Below, in pieces: positions 7,070 through 8,490 of a stretch of DNA of 8,490 nt. This DNA is from Thermoflexales bacterium (GTDB taxonomy: Bacteria; Chloroflexota; Anaerolineae; B4-G1): contig SKQX01000175.1 of NCBI GenBank assembly GCA_007118795.1, positions 1-8,490 on the forward strand, in the 5' to 3' direction. Under the pieces are notes generated by a model that did no database searches, was not told the DNA's origin, and was given only the letters and a program-made list of their open reading frames with translations. The position numbers and the translations under genes were made by a program. The stretch's first letter is position 1. Each line of letters begins with the position of its first letter.

Positions 7070-8062
7070 CTACTCCCTGGCCCGCTTGCGGATAAGGGAG
7101 ATAAAGGCCTGCTCCATGCGAGGCCGTGTCTGCCGTATGGTCTGAAGCGAGATATCGGCATCGGTCAGCGCACGCTGGATGGTCGGTTGCCGTTGATCGG
7201 CATCGTCGACGAAGACATGGAGCAAGTCCCCATAGGTTTGGACCTCCAACACTCCGGGAAGCCCGCTGAGCTCGTCACGGGCATCTCGTAGTCGATCGGG
7301 GCGCAGCTCCAGCAGCTCGCCTTCCACCCGGCTCCTGATCTCACCCGGCTGGTCACATACGATGACTTCGCCCTCGAACATCAAGGCCACCCGCGAGCAC
7401 CGTTCCGCCTCGTCCATATACGGGGTACTGACGAAGAGCGTGACGCCCTCGAGATGTAGCCTGATCAGGATCTGCCAGAACTCACGCCGGGACACCGGAT
7501 CTACCCCGGTGGTGGGCTCGTCCAAGAAGATGATCTCGGGGCGATGGATGAGGGTGCAGGCGAGGGCCAGTTTCTTCTGCATGCCGCCCGAGAGGTGGGC
7601 GGCGCGCCGGTCCCGGAATTGAGTCAGCCGAGCGAACTCCAGCAGGTCTTTCTTCTGGGCTTCGCGCTCCCGTCGCCTGACGCCAAAAATATCGGCAAAG
7701 AAGGTCAGATTCTCGTCGACGGTGAGATCGCCGTAGAGCGAGAAGTGCTGAGGCATATAGCCGATACGAGACTTGATCTGCTCCGGTTCGCGGCGGGTGT
7801 CGAAACCCGCTACCGTGGCGTGACCTTCGGTGGGATCGAGGATGGCGCACAGCATGCGAATGGTGGTCGTCTTGCCAGCGCCATCCGGGCCCAATAGGCC
7901 GAAGATCTCCCCCCGATTGACCTGGAGGCTGAGACGATCGACGGCGACGAGGTCGTCGAACTTGCGCGTCAGCCGATCGGTCTGGATCGTGGGTGCTCCA
8001 TCGTGCATAATCGTGAGCTGGTCGATAAGCCGAACCGAGTCTCTGGCCTGGGGGATTGACAC
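7070..8062 (-). CDS. ABC transporter ATP-binding protein lacking the H-loop histidine (YbhF N-half-like)
   Basis: First gene of the operon, 330 residues from a GTG start. It shows Walker A GPDGAGKT (58-65), Q-loop GYMPQ (Gln105), a good signature LSGGM (157-161), Walker B IIFLDE (177-182) and D-loop TGVD. The H-loop reads VSTPYMDEAE, with Pro214 (codon CCG at 7423-7421) where the catalytic histidine should be. This subunit probably binds ATP but switches poorly. Its LSGGM would complete the competent site formed by the second ATPase. GTG at 8062 is preferred because GAGGGTGA lies about 7-8 nt upstream. ATG at 8008 would give 312 residues, closer to the neighbour's length, and cannot be excluded. 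An in-frame ATG at 8218 lies upstream of the predicted promoter and is unlikely. The C-terminal domain (about 245-330) ends in MEQAFISLIRKR, as in export ATPases. Confidence 0.92.
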   Translation of the reverse strand: MSIPQARDSVRLIDQLTIMHDGAPTIQTDRLTRKFDDLVAVDRLSLQVNRGEIFGLLGPDGAGKTTTIRMLCAILDPTEGHATVAGFDTRREPEQIKSRIGYMPQHFSLYGDLTVDENLTFFADIFGVRRREREAQKKDLLEFARLTQFRDRRAAHLSGGMQKKLALACTLIHRPEIIFLDEPTTGVDPVSRREFWQILIRLHLEGVTLFVSTPYMDEAERCSRVALMFEGEVIVCDQPGEIRSRVEGELLELRPDRLRDARDELSGLPGVLEVQTYGDLLHVFVDDADQRQPTIQRALTDADISLQTIRQTRPRMEQAFISLIRKRARE

Positions 8063-8142
8063 TGGGTCACCCTCGAAAGCGGACGGGTGTATGAGAGCCC
8101 GGGAGATCGCTTCCCCTACTGGCCAGCAACGTGCCAAGGCCG

Positions 8143-8170
8143 ATTCTACCGAGTTACCGTGCGCTGTCAA
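8143..8170 (-). promoter_or_regulatory. Near-consensus sigma70 promoter of the ABC export operon
   Basis: On the minus strand, TTGACA (8170-8165, perfect -35) and TAGAAT (8148-8143, five of six for -10) are 16 nt apart. Transcription should start near 8136, about 74 nt before the GTG start at 8062. This is the strongest promoter in the window. It points to substantial constitutive transcription unless a repressor acts; no clear operator palindrome overlaps it. Confidence 0.65.
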
Positions 8171-8224
8171 GGCCCGGCAACTCTTGTTCTTCGAAGCAAG
8201 ACGAGGCATCTGCATCAACCCGGG

Positions 8225-8253
8225 TTGGGGGATGGTTCAAGAATCCGTATCAG
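8225..8253 (+). promoter_or_regulatory. Weak candidate promoter for the divergent plus-strand leader
   Basis: TTGGGG (8225-8230) and TATCAG (8248-8253) are 17 nt apart. Matches to consensus are only three and four of six. It is noted because the plus-strand leader with two strong ribosome sites needs a promoter somewhere in the 8170-8280 interval, and this is the best spaced pair there. Confidence 0.2.
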
Positions 8254-8279
8254 AGGGAAGAACTCAGGGCATCTCCATC

Positions 8280-8289
8280 AAAGGAGGTG
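8280..8289 (+). promoter_or_regulatory. Extended Shine-Dalgarno before a short plus-strand reading frame
   Basis: AAAGGAGGTG matches the anti-Shine-Dalgarno over ten bases and sits 6 nt (from GGAGG) ahead of GTG at 8294. An in-frame ATG follows at 8309. Such a match is uncommon by chance and argues that something is translated here. Confidence 0.5.
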
Positions 8290-8293
8290 CTCT

Positions 8294-8479
8294 GTGTCCA
8301 TTAGCAGAATGAGCGGCCTCGGAATCGACGCCCCGGAGGGCACCCAGTTCGTGCGGGGGCAGGTGGGTCGTGCCGAGAGCCGCGTAGGCTGCCCTTTTTT
8401 GTGGTCGATTCTCGTCAGGAAGCCCTCTTTGCTGCCCAAGTCCTCGAACTTCGCTCTGTCTATGCCCCTATTACCGTAA
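8294..8479 (+). CDS. Short reading frame / possible leader peptide, unknown
   Basis: The frame has 61 codons from GTG, beginning VSISRMSGLGIDAPEG and ending SMPLLP at the TAA (8477-8479). It is behind a near-perfect ribosome site, and its stop is one base before the next Shine-Dalgarno, which would allow translational coupling. Against it, the predicted RNA stem and terminator-like element (8313-8400) lie inside the frame, and the peptide matches no family I know. It could be a regulatory leader peptide, a genuine small gene, or a chance frame in a structured leader. Confidence 0.25.
   Translation: MSISRMSGLGIDAPEGTQFVRGQVGRAESRVGCPFLWSILVRKPSLLPKSSNFALSMPLLP
8313..8383 (+). ncRNA. Candidate structured leader RNA (unclassified)
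   Basis: The plus strand can form a 10-bp closing helix: GCGGCCTCGG (8313-8322) pairs with CCGAG (8373-8377) and GCCGC (8379-8383), with a single bulged A at 8378. Inside it, GCCC-CGGA-GGGC (8330-8341) forms a short hairpin, and ACCCA (8342-8346) pairs with TGGGT (8364-8368). The loop of that second arm contains GGGCAG, which can pair with CTGCCC just 3' of the closing helix, forming either a pseudoknot or a terminator. I could not match it to a riboswitch class that I know. It sits about 100 nt before a strong ribosome site at the window edge, so a cis-regulatory role is plausible but unproven. Confidence 0.35.
8357..8400 (+). terminator. Terminator-like element, GGGCAG/CTGCCC followed by T6
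   Basis: GGGCAG (8357-8362) and CTGCCC (8389-8394) are perfect complements, and six T follow at once (8395-8400), as in an intrinsic terminator. The 26-nt interval between the arms is long and contains the 3' strand of the closing helix of the predicted leader RNA. The two folds compete or form a pseudoknot. Located before the plus-strand gene that starts past the window, it would act as an attenuator. Confidence 0.35.
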
Positions 8480-8480
8480 C

Positions 8481-8488
8481 GGAGGTGA
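8481..8488 (+). promoter_or_regulatory. Shine-Dalgarno for a plus-strand gene beginning just outside the window
   Basis: GGAGGTGA is a full-strength ribosome site, and only two bases remain before the edge. A start codon is expected within the next several nucleotides. The gene itself is not visible, so its identity and its relation to the divergent ABC operon are unknown. Confidence 0.5.
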
Positions 8489-8490
8489 CG

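Overview
The window is GC-rich bacterial DNA. Apart from a short leader region at its right end, every recognisable gene lies on the minus strand. No rRNA, tRNA or CRISPR array is visible. Family types and base composition fit an environmental bacterium, possibly Chloroflexota; that placement is inference only, because no taxonomic marker is present.

Left block (1-1186, minus): a family 2 glycosyltransferase that runs off the left edge, preceded 15 nt upstream by a small PPC/DUF296 (PD1-like) protein gene. A good sigma70-type promoter (TTGCCA-17-TAGAAT, 1158-1186) lies about 50 nt before the PPC gene, so the two probably form one transcript.

Middle block (about 1187-3252): roughly 2 kb with no intact gene. 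It holds a decayed piece of an IS21-family istB gene (2485-2691, minus), a possible decayed plus-strand reading frame (1995-2436), a 15-bp direct repeat at 1973-1987 and 2735-2749, and a striking tandem array (2781-3160). The array has four GC-rich palindromic cores separated by three related linkers of exactly 78 nt each.

Right block (3253-8170, minus): a compact four-gene operon behind a near-consensus promoter (TTGACA-16-TAGAAT, 8143-8170). In transcription order it encodes two separate ABC ATPases and two HlyD/YbhG-type membrane fusion proteins. The last three genes are almost touching (4 nt and 1 nt gaps). The set resembles an E. coli YbhF-YbhG type exporter in which the double ATPase YbhF is split into two genes and YbhG is duplicated. 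No ABC-2 permease is present, so the membrane channel must be encoded elsewhere or has been lost. The first ATPase lacks the H-loop histidine and the second has an altered signature motif, which suggests an asymmetric heterodimer.

Right edge (8220-8490, plus): a divergent leader. It carries a near-perfect Shine-Dalgarno before a 61-codon reading frame, a predicted folded RNA with a 10-bp closing stem, a terminator-like GGGCAG/CTGCCC+T6 element, and a second strong Shine-Dalgarno at the very end that should serve a plus-strand gene beginning just past the window.
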